Source of the DNA: Rhynchospora pubera
Taxonomy: Eukaryota > Streptophyta > Magnoliopsida > Poales > Cyperaceae
Length of the DNA: 64,000 bases
Direction of reading: 5' to 3'
Assembly (NCBI GenBank): GCA_028095005.1
Contig: CM051460.1
Coordinates: 80,307,676 to 80,371,675 of the forward strand
The notes beneath the pieces are model-generated. The model saw nothing but the letters and a program-made list of their open reading frames with translations, was not told the DNA's origin and made no database searches. Below, piece after piece: positions 13,345 to 26,100 of the stretch (the stretch's first letter is position 1; each line of letters opens with the position of its first letter). A program made the translations under genes and the position numbers.

Positions 13345-13463
13345 CCCAACTTTTTTTTAAATTAAATGTCTATGAAAAATCTTCCAGTCGGGTTTCAAAC
13401 CTGCCACCTTTCACTTAAAGAGTCAAGGTGCATTACTCTTTACCACTAGACCAAGAGCTAATT
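13345..13463 (-). mobile_element. tRNA-derived SINE fragment
   Basis: The minus strand carries RNA polymerase III promoter boxes at tRNA-like spacing: an A-box-like TTGGTCTAGTGGT (about 13441-13454) and a B-box-like GGTTTGAAACC (about 13390-13401). An A-rich tail (13346-13353) follows downstream in that orientation. This arrangement is typical of plant SINEs. It does not look like a functional tRNA because the stem pairings and acceptor end are not evident. I did not find a convincing target-site duplication. Confidence 0.6.
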
Positions 13464-13865
13464 CTCGAAAAAAAGTAAATTCTGGACATATAAAATCTAA
13501 TTCAAGTAGATATAAAAAATGTAAAGAAACAATTAATTACAATGTAATATGAAGTTGTATAGGTATCAAAAAAAAAAAAAACAGCATCGTAAGGGTTTTA
13601 GCAAAAATTAAGTATGTCATTTTAATTCTTACATACCGAACATCAATTTTAAGATATTTTTTAGTATCTGGATTTTTTTCGTAAATAATTAGGTGCTAGT
13701 ATCCTTAAGAAATAAAAAATGTAGAATTAATAATAATGATTGTAATTTTTTACCATGCATTATTTCTTCCCTAGAGCGGTGAAAAACCTGCGCAGGGAAG
13801 CCATACGCTGGTGTATGTTTCGAATTGTATCTATGAAGCGATGAAGTTCAATGCATATGATTAAT

Positions 13866-14118
13866 TGATGTACTAAATCTAGAATATTTTTAGCAAGACA
13901 TAATTTTCTATTAATATCTCCTTAAAAATCTAGCAATTTATTTTTGCTAGACTTTTCTAATCTTGTAATATCTAGTGTAGCAATTTTAAAAAGTCTAGCA
14001 TTATTGTTGCTACATTAGATATTACAAGATTCGAAAAGTCTATCAAAAATAACTTGCTAGATTTTTAAGGAGCTATTGATAGAAAATTGAGTCTTGCTAA
14101 AAAAATTGCTAGATTTAA
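13866..14118. repeat. About 250-bp near-perfect inverted repeat (MITE-like hairpin)
   Basis: The two halves pair around a centre near 13992. The left half contains ctagcaattt, ttgctagac and taatctagtgt-like words, and the right half has their complements in reverse order. The ends read tgatgtactaaatctag and ctagatttaatgcatca. It looks like a hairpin MITE, but the flanking duplication is unclear, so the family is not assigned. Confidence 0.65.
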
Positions 14119-15913
14119 TGCATCAAATAAATCTAGCAATAGAACAATAATCAACATAAATAAAAAAAGTCTAGCTATGAAGTCTATGTAAAGACCATTC
14201 TTTTTTAGTGATTATAGTTTAATAAACAGTGTATTGAATGATTGCACCATATTCATGGGTCATGCATGAATTATGAAACTGGTTTTTTTTTTTTTCAATT
14301 TGTGAATCCGCTTCTATTTTCTTATTACATAATAATTTTTTCTTTGCCCTACCCCGAATTTTCAAATCTAATTTCATACTTCTTTTTCCAACATATAAAA
14401 AAAAGGCTTGTCAAGACATGGCCTACTCCACAGGCTGGAACCGTTTTGACTTAATTATTTTGGTATCCAGCAGCGAAAAAGTGAATTATTATTATTATTT
14501 TTTTTTTTTGATGAAAGCGAAAAAGTGAATTAGAATTTAGATTCCATCTGGACTCCGTTAATTAGGGGACTCGGAGTGTGATGCTGATGCCGTCGTTTCG
14601 AGTTCGGCATTTCGTCAAACGAGTTACGAGTCGGATCGAATCGGTTTTTCCGGATGACAATACTTACAGACGGGTGACGGGTCAGATGGTAACGGGTCTT
14701 GGTTTCTCGGGAGCTCGTCTCATTTTTATACACCCGTTGGATTTTGATTACACGGTTGGGCTAACGGATTCACTATCCAATACGTATATTACTTTTCCTT
14801 TAAAATGACATTTTCGTTCCTCTCCAGTATTTATTCTGTCATGCCTCTCCAGTGCTTACTCTCTCCTTCTTCCCACTAACGGTATACCGGCGGCGCCGAC
14901 GCATGGAAGAGGGAGATTTTAAACGGTCGACTGCCTCTCGCATTTTTAAGGATCAAGCGTGGAAGTGAGATTGCTCGTATTGGTGGAGTATTCGAACTGG
15001 AATTTGAGATTTGATCAGTAGAAGAATTGCCTTGGGGGAGCTGTGAACCATGGAGGAGATAGTAAGGTGGTTGATAATTGTACAGAGGTATTACTGAAAT
15101 TCAATTTTATTTCAATTTAATGATTTGGGGGAAACAGGGGTTTTGGTATTCGAATATTAATATTTTAGAATAAATTTGACCCCAAGTTCTAAATCTTCTA
15201 ACAAGTAATAATAGGACCGGATGCAATCCAAAGATGTTACTATAAATTAACACGAACAAACATTCCTTGGCCTAAGGTGCTTTCATTTTGATCAAAAGAA
15301 AACACTTTTGGAGAAACATGATGATATTGGATTATTACATAACATGTGCTAGGAAATAATACATTCACCAAACTGGAATTTAAGTTGAGATCAGCAAAGT
15401 CTACTTATAAAGTTATAATAAAACAAATAAAAAGGAACTCCCAGAATGCTTCAATACAATTTAGTAAAAAAAATACATCGTCCTTGTTTACAATAAACTG
15501 CGAAATCAATTCAATTATAAGGATTTCAATATAGAAGGCAAAATAAGGAAGATGATTCTCAATTGATTGAATGAATTGTTTGTTACAGGCAGCATTCCAA
15601 TATATATAACTATGTCACCTAATTACAAATTAACGCTTCTTCTTATTTGCAAAATTGCCATCCTAACAGATTAACTAATTCTGTTATCTTGCTTCACTGA
15701 ATCTCATGTTTGTGCTTGACTGGATATGTCCTGTTCTTCATCCATTTCTAATTCTATAGCCTCCCTCATGCTCATTGGGTTCTTGAATACAGTGAGGTTG
15801 TTTGTAGGAGTGTCCCCTACTTTTCAGCAGAGCATATGAACTGGACAATTTTTCTTAGCTGCCACCTGTTCTCTGACAAAGTGAAAAATCTAACTCTCTT
15901 TAAGTTCTTGCTT

Positions 15914-15991
15914 GAAATATAGCTCCTAGATTGTCACACAAATCTAACTCACTTTAGCAGCTAGAAATATAGCTCCTAGATTGTCACACAA
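15914..15991. repeat. Short direct repeat, 28 bp with 50-bp period
   Basis: The words gaaatatagctcctagattg and tcacacaa occur in tandem order at 15914-15941 and again at 15964-15991. It is probably a small local duplication in the spacer. Confidence 0.6.
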
Positions 15992-17173
15992 AGTGTTAGA
16001 GGTTTTGGTATGGTAATGTGGAGTTGAAAAAACAGAGACTTCAGCCACATGAGTCCAGCTGCCATAGCCATACTTCTGTAGTCTCCTCAGTTTAAAATCT
16101 GGCAACAATTGCTTGTTTCATAGAAGACCATGAAAGTGGATCAGACCCTAGGAAAATAACATATCCAATAGTTGCCTTTATATCATCTGGACAGCTTGCT
16201 CAGAATCAAACTCCAAATAGTGAAGAGTTTTAGATCCTTTATGGAGTTGTAAACTGCCTGCTCTGAATCAAACTCCAACCCATTTTAGGTGAACTTCATA
16301 TTTATTTTGTCACATATGCTCCTGAGATGAGAAAATTCAGTCAAGGATTTTACTCAAATAACCAAAAATATGATGCTATCTTGGTTTCGGTGTAATGAAC
16401 AGCAAATGCATTATAGGTTTGATGCTACCATGATTTGGCCAATGCAGGTAAAGAGTAACAATGTCTAATTAAGAGGATCTCATTACTATTTATCATCAGA
16501 GCTATATTAAGCAGTTTTAACATCTTGATCTCTGGTTGATTCTGATTGGGGCATTTCAACAAAAATCTTATAAGCAATTTGAATGAGTTGAAATGACAGA
16601 CACATTTATTTAGGCATATGAATGAAAAAGATAACAATATACATAGAATGGTATACTTGGTCAGATCAAAATTCACTGCAGACAAACTTCGGCATTTGCT
16701 AGTTCACATTGCTACATTTCTTAATTTTGTTTTATTTTGGTCAGATCTACTAGAGCTGGGATGGCTAAGTCAACTTGTTAGATTATGAAAACATCAAGCT
16801 TCTGCCGTCCATTAGAAAGCAAAATAAAGTTAGATAAAATAATATGAATTAGATTTATGGTTTCAGCCATTTATTTGTTGAATGAACAGGACGGAAGCAA
16901 TTTTAAGAAGAGTACTATTAATCATTGCAAAAAAATTGTTAGCTAATATCACATACACCAGACTACATATAAATATCAAAGTCCTAACTAGGAAAACGCC
17001 AAAAAGGAAAATAAACGGGGGGAAAATAAGTTAAGAGGAAAGTTCAAAATTGCCTCTCGAAAATTTTCTGGGAGAATTAGCTGAACTGCTATCAACAAAT
17101 GACTGCCAATTTATTTCCTACTAGTGCAACAAAACTAGAATAACTCAATCAACTTAGGAAAGAGAACGTCAAA

Positions 17174-20100
17174 TTATCTCGCTGCAGGACCTGGTGCAGC
17201 AGGGATGCCACCCATGTTAGCCATCTCAAAAACACTGTTCTGACTAACATCACTTGCAAAATTGTCATTCCTTGGATAATTATATGGGTAGGTATTAGTC
17301 GAGCTCCCACTACGAGTACCCTCTGTTGAGATCTCAAGATCAATGCTTTCCTTTAGTTCTGAAACTATTACACTCATGGTTGGCCTCTGAGCAGAGTTGA
17401 GCTCTGTGCACTGGCGTGCCAGTTCGGTAACCTTCCAAACAGAGTTTATGTCATACTGCCCTTGCATCCTCGGGTCGATTATGCTTTCTATGTCTCCTCT
17501 AGATAGTTTTTTAATCACCCAATCCTTCACATGACCTCCTTCTGGACCCGGAATAATAGGAAGGTGCCCTGTGATGATCTCAAGAAGCACAACTCCAAAG
17601 CTGAACACGTCACTCTTTTCACTTAGCTTGTATGAGGTATAATATCTGAATTGAACAAAAGAGTCCTCCTTTAGTTTAATCTTTGATGTTTGGATGATAA
17701 TAACGCAAATTTATAAATGACTATTCTGAATTATCCTGCTTTTGAATGAATGGATAACTGTTGGGAATAATCTCTAACCCCTCTATACACTGTTTCAATC
17801 TAAAGTTTGAGACAGGAACTGCTCTAAAGACCCAAATTGGTGGGCTAACGTCCCTAAAACAACTCTTGATCCAAACATAAAGGACATCTTTATCTCAAGT
17901 CTCCAACTGAAAAGGTTTTCTTCTGTAATAAAACAAGACTTTTACCTATATTTGGGTTGAATAATTAGTTAATTTTGAAAACAATTGGCAAGCAACAACT
18001 ACGGTTAATAAAAACAAATCTGGTTCTTTATCAAACCTCAGCAAATACAAATTTATATTATGGAAAGAAAATCAAAGGAAAACACAAGACAGATCTTACT
18101 CTGGGTCTAGATAGCCAGGGGTGCCTACTACTGCTGTTGAAACATGAGTGTTTGCATCATTGTTAAAAGCCCTGGAAAGCCCAAAATCAGCAATCTTTGC
18201 CTCGAGATTTGCATTCAAAAGAATGTTGTTGGTCTTCACATCTCTATGGATAAGTGGTGGATTACATGCCTTGTGCAAATACTCCAAACCTTCATTGTTT
18301 ATTTAGATAGAACTAAATTCTTTTTAAGAAAAAAAATAACAGAGTGCTATGAGCTTCATTGAACATGAAACATGAAATGTTTAAATGCTGTAAAAGATAG
18401 TTACCAGCACAAATACCTGGTACCTCCACAACTTGGAATAAGTTCTTGATTAAACATTAACAATAATTAGTCATAATATCATATCCACCCATATAATTTT
18501 TCTTTGTCACATTACCATTTTTTTTAAAAACTATTTACAGTTGATATTATCTATCTAATTATTGAAGGAAACGATTAATAAATAGAATATATTTAGTTTC
18601 CACATTATAGTAACATATCTTGTATTTACTGCTGGTGTCCCTAAAATTTGGTTTTGTTGCTAAACGCGAAAGGGGTTATGCAAAAATATAAGGAAAGCCA
18701 AGCCATTGCAGTAACTGACAGTTGCATTTTTATTCGTGTGTAAATTTGATGGATATTCTAGTGCTAACTTTATTGTGGCGCTGATAGTGTTAAGAATAGT
18801 TTTCTAATTAAGAATTCTAATTTTAAAAATATTTTGTACCTAGTGCAGAATCATATGCAATTCGAATCCTTTGATTCCAAGTTAGAGGCCTTGCATTATC
18901 TGCAATTCAGATTTGAAACCATATGTAACATTAGTTCCTTCACGAGGTAATAGGTTGAATATCTTGATATTGATGGGGAAAAATGCATGGAAATGAAACA
19001 CAAGTACACAACAATCACCTCTAAGCTTATCTTGTAGAGTTCCTTCTTGCATGTACTCGTATACAAGTGCCATACAATCCCCATCCATGCAATATCCAAT
19101 TAGTGTCACCAAGCTTTTGTGATGCACCCTTGTCAAATTTTGAGCCTGCAAATAAAGCAAATTACGAATGACAAACCTGAATTTGACTTCAATTCACATG
19201 ATTGTTCTTTTAGCCCTATTAATGTAGATTTGTTTCATAAGCTACTGTTTTAATACCTACATGCTACAAACCAGCTTTTTCCCATATTTAAATTTTGCCA
19301 AATCAAAGGTAAGGATGTGTTAGATGAATAATTACCTCAGCCAAAAATTCTTTGACTCCCTGTGAAGATGAGTGAGAGCGCGTCTTCACTGCAACTTGTA
19401 TTCCATTTTCCAGAGCACCCACATACACACTTCCAAATCCTCCGGCGCCAATATTATTCTGGAACTTATTTGTGATCCTTATAAGATCATTGTAACTGAA
19501 TTGACGGTTCTCAAAATTCAACATGCCTTCTCCTGCTCCATTTGCATTAGGTACATTTGGATAGTTCGAGCCACCAGTATTCCACTGAGGACTGTTTATT
19601 GCAGGGGTAGATCCTTGGCTTTCATTTTGATTCGGTCTGTGTAATTTGTTATCTGTGTAATTTGTAAAGCAACATAATTAGAGTTATAGATTTCCATCCT
19701 CTAGTTGGAAAAATATTAAAGCATACAGCTGCACATTTGAATAAAAAAAATTACTGGTACGTCTGTAGGGAAAAAAAAAAAAAAAAACAGGGTTTAAGGA
19801 GATGGGAGCAGAGACGTTTCAGTTTTTACTGGCGATGCACTACGGGTGGTAGTTTCCAATACATAGATTCTATATTTGATAATTTTTTACACACATTCTG
19901 ATATAAAAAGAAAGAATAAAAAAATATTCCTTTCCATTTAAACAATCTCTCACCTTATGTTTGAAATGGTTTGCACACTCCTAAAATTGATTCAACACTC
20001 CATTCTAGACTAAAATACCATTAGGGGCCGTTTGGATCGCTTAGGAAGTTGAGAATTTGGGAAAGTTGCAATTCCTAGGAATAAATTTATTGGGAAGTGT

Positions 20101-23100
20101 GTAATTTTGTGAAGAATTTTGATTGTTTATAATAAATTTATGGCAGGAAGATGAAATTACCAAAATCCTATGGGAATCCAAACGGCTCCTTAGGGTATGT
20201 TTGGGAGAACGCACGAACAGGGTGAATAGTTGGTTCGCGAATTTCTAGTTCCCCACCCAGCCGAACATTTAGTTCCCCCGAAAAGTTAAAACTGGGAATT
20301 GGGCTTTGTTCTCAATTCGTGAACTACAATTCCGTGTTTGGTTTGTGTGCCCATTCTCCTGTTCGCGAACTGCCTTGTTCGCTGGCGTGCCAAACACACC
20401 CTTAATTAATTGAAAATATCACAATGATAGTGATACTTCTGAACAATACTCTCATATGTTTGGCAAAACCCAAAAGAACCCACGAACACGGATTCCACGA
20501 ACCCAGACCCATTAAAAAAAAAATGCTTTTCCCTATTCGCCGACCCTAGTTCACGTATTCGCAAAATTCCTGGAATCCAGGAATTATGCTTGTTCGCCTC
20601 CATCGCGTAGTTCGCGAAACGTTTGGTCCGCACTAGTTAGATTTGTTCGCGAACTTCACCGTTCGTCAGTTGTCAAACATACCCAATTGATTAGGGATAT
20701 TTTAGTCCAAAAAGAAGTGTTCTATCAATTTTGGGATTGTGCTAATATGTTTCCAAATTAGAATACTTAGTTCCACATAAGTCAACTGTTTTATCTTAAA
20801 CTACTATCTACCGGTAAACAGTGAATTAATTTATTAAGAAAGGGAAAAAATCATATAGAGAGAGAGAGAGAGAGAGAGAAGGCAGAACTTACAATTGCGT
20901 CTTTTCGAGCACAGAATAATTATAGTGACAGCTGAAATGAGAAGCAGCACAACCACACCAGCAACGGCTATTAGAACCACTGGGGTTTTCTTTTTCTCAC
21001 TAGACGTAGAATCTGTAGATACTTTTTTACCTCCAAACCTAAGTAAAAAAATAAATAAATAAATAAGGCCAATAGATTAGAAGTTTGGATGTAGATAAAG
21101 TGATGAACCCAACTTAGGCAACTAAACAGCATCAAGCAAAAATCCAATTCCAGACATGCATTATGCTAGTATTGATACTGCTGTTGGATTAATTTGTCAC
21201 CTACTAATTTGAAACAAAATCGGTGGTAAACTATCCCACTTAATGGTGGTGTTCGTCAAATGGAAAAAGGTGAAAGATTCCGAGGTGGCTAGGAGCATGG
21301 GAGGCTGGTGGGACGGGTCACGAGGCGGGTGGCACACCACCCCTATTTGCTCTAGCACACAACTTAAAAGGGGAAGAGGCTGGTGGGAACTGGAGAGGGA
21401 GAGAGGAGAAGAGTCCGAAATGGCCGAAAAAATTAATACTAACTTTACTGTTCATATTAATTTTGATAATAACAGAAAAAAATCGAAATTTTAATACTAA
21501 CGTTGCTGGATCGTCATCCCAGTTGACGAAAGCCCAATACCCTTGGATCGTCATCCCAGTTGACGACCCAAGCTTGGATCGTCATCCCAGTTGACGACCC
21601 AAGCTTGGATCGTCATCCGAAATGACGATCCAACGATTCAATAAAAAATCACATATTAAAAAAAGATTCTGAAAGTTTTTTATTTGGATCGTCATCCCAA
21701 ATGACGATCCAAACAAAAAAAATTCAGATTCTTTTATTTAATGCAATTTTTGCATTTTAGTCCCCAAAGTTTTTATTATTACAAAATATATAATTTATAA
21801 TTAAAAATTAAACATAATTAAAACATCTATTATAAAAATATAAGTATATAATTAAATTATTGCATGTTAAATACATAATATTTTATATGTTTGTAATATT
21901 TATTCATACATATATATATAATGTATAGTATATTTTATATATTAATACATATTATTGTATATAATTAAAATATATGATACATATTATTATGTACATATAT
22001 TTCTATGTATATTTATTTATACATTAAAAAAAATTAAAATATTTATTTATAATTAAAATATATATTTCTATATATATTTCTATGTATATTTATTTACACA
22101 TCGTGCGTGCCGTGTCATGTCGTGTCAAACACGATCGTGTTAGAGTCTCGTGTCGTGTTGACACGAACTACTTTTTTAGCCCTGTCGTGTCGTGCTTAGT
22201 GGTGAGAAGAGACAACACGACACGCATTCTGACACGACACGACTGACACGATCGTGTCGTGTCGTGTTGAAACGTTGTGTTAGTCGTGTCAAATCGTGTC
22301 AGATTATTTTATTATTTTTTAAATTAAAAAAAATTAAGAAAAAAATACTAAACGTTATAATTTATTATATAATTAAGTTTAAAGTTTTTATTAATATTTT
22401 TTATAAAAAATAATAATTAAATTAGAACAATATTATGATTTAAATGATGGTAAATAATACGATGTGGTATTATAAATTGAAAATAAATTATTAATTTTGC
22501 TTAAATAATCAACATTAATAATTAAATTTGTGTTGAGGTGTTGTGTTAATTCGTGTTCGTGTCGTGTTGCGTGTCGAATCGTGTCGTGTTGAATCGTGTC
22601 AAACTTTCTAATGTTCCAACACGACACGATTATGACATGACACGTCGTGTCGTGCCAATTTTGTATTCGTGTCGCGTCGTGTCGTGTCAACACGCACATC
22701 GTGTCGTGCCAACACGCACATCGTGTCGTGCCAACACGCACATCGTGTCGTGCCAACACGCACATATTATTGTATATAATTAAAATTTATTCGCCGATGA
22801 CACTAAAATTATTATTTTTACATAATAGTCCAATAAAAAAAATTGTTATACATTAAATGTAGATATTAATATATATATTTTTTAATGTATAAATAAATAT
22901 ACAGAGAAATATATGTACATAATAATATGTATCCTATATTTTAATTATATACAATAATATGTATTTAATATATAAAATATACTATACATTATATATATAT
23001 ATATATATGTATGAATAAATATTACAAACATATAAAATATTATGTATTTAACATGCAATAATTTAATTATATACTTATATTTTTATAATAGATGTTTTAA

Positions 23101-26100
23101 TTATGTTTAATTTTTAATTATAAATTATATATTTTGTAATAATAAAAACTTTGGGGACTAAAATGCAAAAATTGCATTAAATAAAAGAATCTGAAATTTT
23201 TTTTAATATGTGGTTTTTTGTTGAATCGTTGGATCGTCATTTCGGATGACGATCCAAGCTTGGGTCGTCAACTGGGATGACGATCCAAGGGTATTGGACT
23301 TTCGTCAACTGGGATGACGATCCAGCAACGTTAGTATTAAAATTTCAATTTTTTTTCTGTTATTATCAAAATTAATATGAACAGTAAAGTTAGTATTAAT
23401 TTTTTCGGCCGAAATGGATTGTCTATTCCATATTTTATTATAATTCAAATCTGATCCAACGATCCATATTTTTCCAGCTATGAATTTGATTTGAAAATAA
23501 AGAGATGCTTGGTCCAAAAGTTAATCCAAAAATATTGAAAATTTTTAAATTTCGTGCTTTGGGATCCTATCCGTATCAATGAACGTATCTTTATAAAAGT
23601 ATATTTTTATATGAAACATGTTTTCAAGCTTTGATAATAAAATCACAATCTAATTATTTTCAATATTTTTAATTTAAGAAAAATTGGAAATTTCATATTT
23701 TCAAGCTTTGATAATTGTATTATATCTGTATTTAGTTGATTTTATGTTTTCAATATTTTGACCGATTTTGAAGACTTGAAAATATTTTTTTTAACGAAAA
23801 ATTTAAAGACAAATTATTTTTATAGAAACATTTTATTATTGACATCTCAATTTAGTTGTTTTTTCAAAAATTTATTTTTCTGAAATATATGAAATGTCGC
23901 AGCTGCAAACTTTCAAAATATTTATATTTTAATTTTCTAATGTATGTGAGTCCTCCTTAACCATTTCCCAATCAATCAATGCCTCTTTATGTATCCCTTC
24001 ATCACACTTATTATGTGAACAGGCGATGTATACGCAGAGTCGCCGATGGTATGCACAATTACTCTGTGTGGTAACAGATGTACTGGCTGAAAAATTAAAC
24101 CTTATGCTGGGGTTTCCCGATTGAACAAAAAGGGTTTGTACTCTTCCTAAATGGTAAATTGGTAATTAACTTTTATGTATGCAACCCAGGTCACAAAGCA
24201 ATTCAATCAAATCTCGACTGCTTGTGTTTCATTCCCGCATTCAGCAAATCGCGGATTCAAACTTAGCTAACTCAAGGATGCCTAAGTATTTATGTAGTGT
24301 TATGTAATAGATATTTGGTTGTGTAGTAAGGATGACTAACTTAATGCATGCATATATTCATGTCAAAAGACTAAAATGCCCTTAAATTTGAATTAATATT
24401 AGGTATTATATGTTGTGACCTAATTATTGATAATTATTAATTATTATAAAAATTAATTATTAATGATGATAATAAATCATTTTTACTATTATGAAATATT
24501 AATAATTTACTTTTAATTAAATATTATAAATATTATTATTTATTTTATAATAAAATTAATTATTATTCTTAAATTATTATTATTAATAATTAATATTACT
24601 TGTTAAATATTATTAATTATAATACTTAATCTTTGTTATTAATTATGATTTTTTTAATAATTATTGTTACTTATTAAGTATTATTATTTATTAATTAATA
24701 TTAATTAATTTTTAATTTTTAATTATTATAAAAATTAATTATTAATGATAATAAGAAACCATTTTATTATTATGAAATATTATTAATTATTTTTAATTAA
24801 ATATTATAAATATTATTAATTATTTAATAATAAATCAATATTGTTTATTAATTATTTTTATTACTTGTTATATATTATTATTATTTATTAATTATAATAA
24901 TTAATATTTATTACTAATTATGATTTTTAATAGTTATTATTACTTATTAGATATTATTATTTATTAATTATTATAGATTATTAAATATTATTATTAATTA
25001 TTTCTAAGGGGTATGGTTGGAAAAAAATTTAAAGGGGACCGTTGCATAACTTATGCAACCTATTTAGGTTGCATAACTTATGTACCCTTAAGGCATCTTA
25101 TGTAAGAGGTGTTTGATGACTTATGGATACATAACTTAAGTTATGCACCCTTTAAGTCACAAACAAACGCCCCTATATGTATATTACTAAATAAAGTAAA
25201 CTTAGAAAGAATAAAACACACCTGAACGTTAGTGTACCATCCTGTTGTCTTTTCTGAAGACCAGGTGGGAGGGTATTTGAAATGTTGCTGTTTCCTGTTA
25301 TGTCCCTGAATGTTTCATAAATTTATCACCCAATTAACATCATATCGTTCTTAAACTATAATAAAAGTCAAATTTGGAAACGCACAGGTACGTAAGAGCA
25401 GATAATTGATCTAGAAAACCAGGAAGATTCCCTGACAAGTCATTATAAGATAAGTCCCTGAAAAAAGAAGGTAGCAAAAAACAGCAAATTAATTAGCACG
25501 AACACGCAAATTGCATTCTTAAATTGCAGGAAATGAAATGCATGTTAACAGCTGTAGCTCAACAAAGCATGTGCAGAAAATAACTTATTAAAAACAAAAT
25601 TATCAATTCAAACGATGGATATGATCTTAGAGGAACATACAAGGACTTGACAGAGCTTAGAATTCCAAAAGAAGATACTATGATGCCAGTAAGCCCACTC
25701 GATGATAAGTTTCTGAAAGAAGATTAAGTAGTCAGAGTCTGTAGCTTATCTAGTTTTGTAACATGAAATTTGTAAGGCATTTAAATACTTACAAGGCTGT
25801 GATCCTTGGAGTGTTGGCAGAATCAGAGGTGCAGGTGACACCAGTCCATGAGAGTTCTGTAGGAACACAAGGATCGCCACTCCAGCCTTTGTTTACTTTG
25901 TAGTTCACCTTAATTGCATTCATGGCAGTAACTTCAATAGAAATTATGGACGTTATACGTACAATAATTAAGTTAGCAAAGATACATGGCATATGATCAG
26001 TTTTGTCATCCAGTAATTATTGTTTGAAATATACTAAAGAATATAGTTCTCTTGTGGCTGAAGTAGAAACTAACTTTTGAAACAGGGTGTTACAAAAAGG

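Larger units (their letters stand above)
12383..17173. other. Spacer between RLK-2 and RLK-1
   Basis: No gene that I can support. It holds a tRNA-derived SINE (13345-13463), a large inverted repeat (13866-14118), a moderately GC-rich patch at 14530-15060 with no convincing reading frame, and a 28-bp direct repeat (gaaatatagctcc... at 15914 and 15964). The last few hundred bases before 17174 weakly resemble the 3' flanks of the other receptor kinases. Confidence 0.4.
21424..23408. mobile_element. Long-TIR Mutator-like element in RLK-2 intron
   Basis: The 1985-bp element is flanked by perfect 9-bp duplications, ccgaaatgg at 21415-21423 and 23409-23417. Its arms, about 21424-22030 and 22880-23408, are near-identical inverted copies starting ccgaaaaaattaatac. 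The left arm carries two tandem copies of a roughly 31-bp unit (ggatcgtcatcccagttgac, then gaccca) plus a palindromic variant; the right arm has one copy fewer. The left arm also has an extra insert with the palindrome ggatcgtcat/atgacgatcc. No transposase is visible. The unpaired core (about 22031-22879) contains a distinct cgtgtcgtgt-rich segment. The 9-bp duplication and long TIRs indicate a non-autonomous MULE. Confidence 0.87.

Noticed and set aside
13385..13460. A functional tRNA gene
   Set aside because: A and B boxes are present, but I could not see a complete cloverleaf or acceptor stem; the A-rich tail favours a SINE.
14530..15060. GC-richer patch as promoter and first exon of a plus-strand gene
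   Set aside because: A small frame (MEEIVRWLIIVQ) before a gt exists, but no continuing exon or known domain could be found.
22433..22765. Cys/His/Thr-rich open frame
   Set aside because: It is a product of the cgtgtcgtgt repeat read in one frame; composition is driven by the repeat and there is no gene context.
22692..22766. Regular 22-bp repeats suggestive of a CRISPR array
   Set aside because: The copies are contiguous with no spacers, in plant nuclear DNA inside a transposon core; it is a minisatellite.
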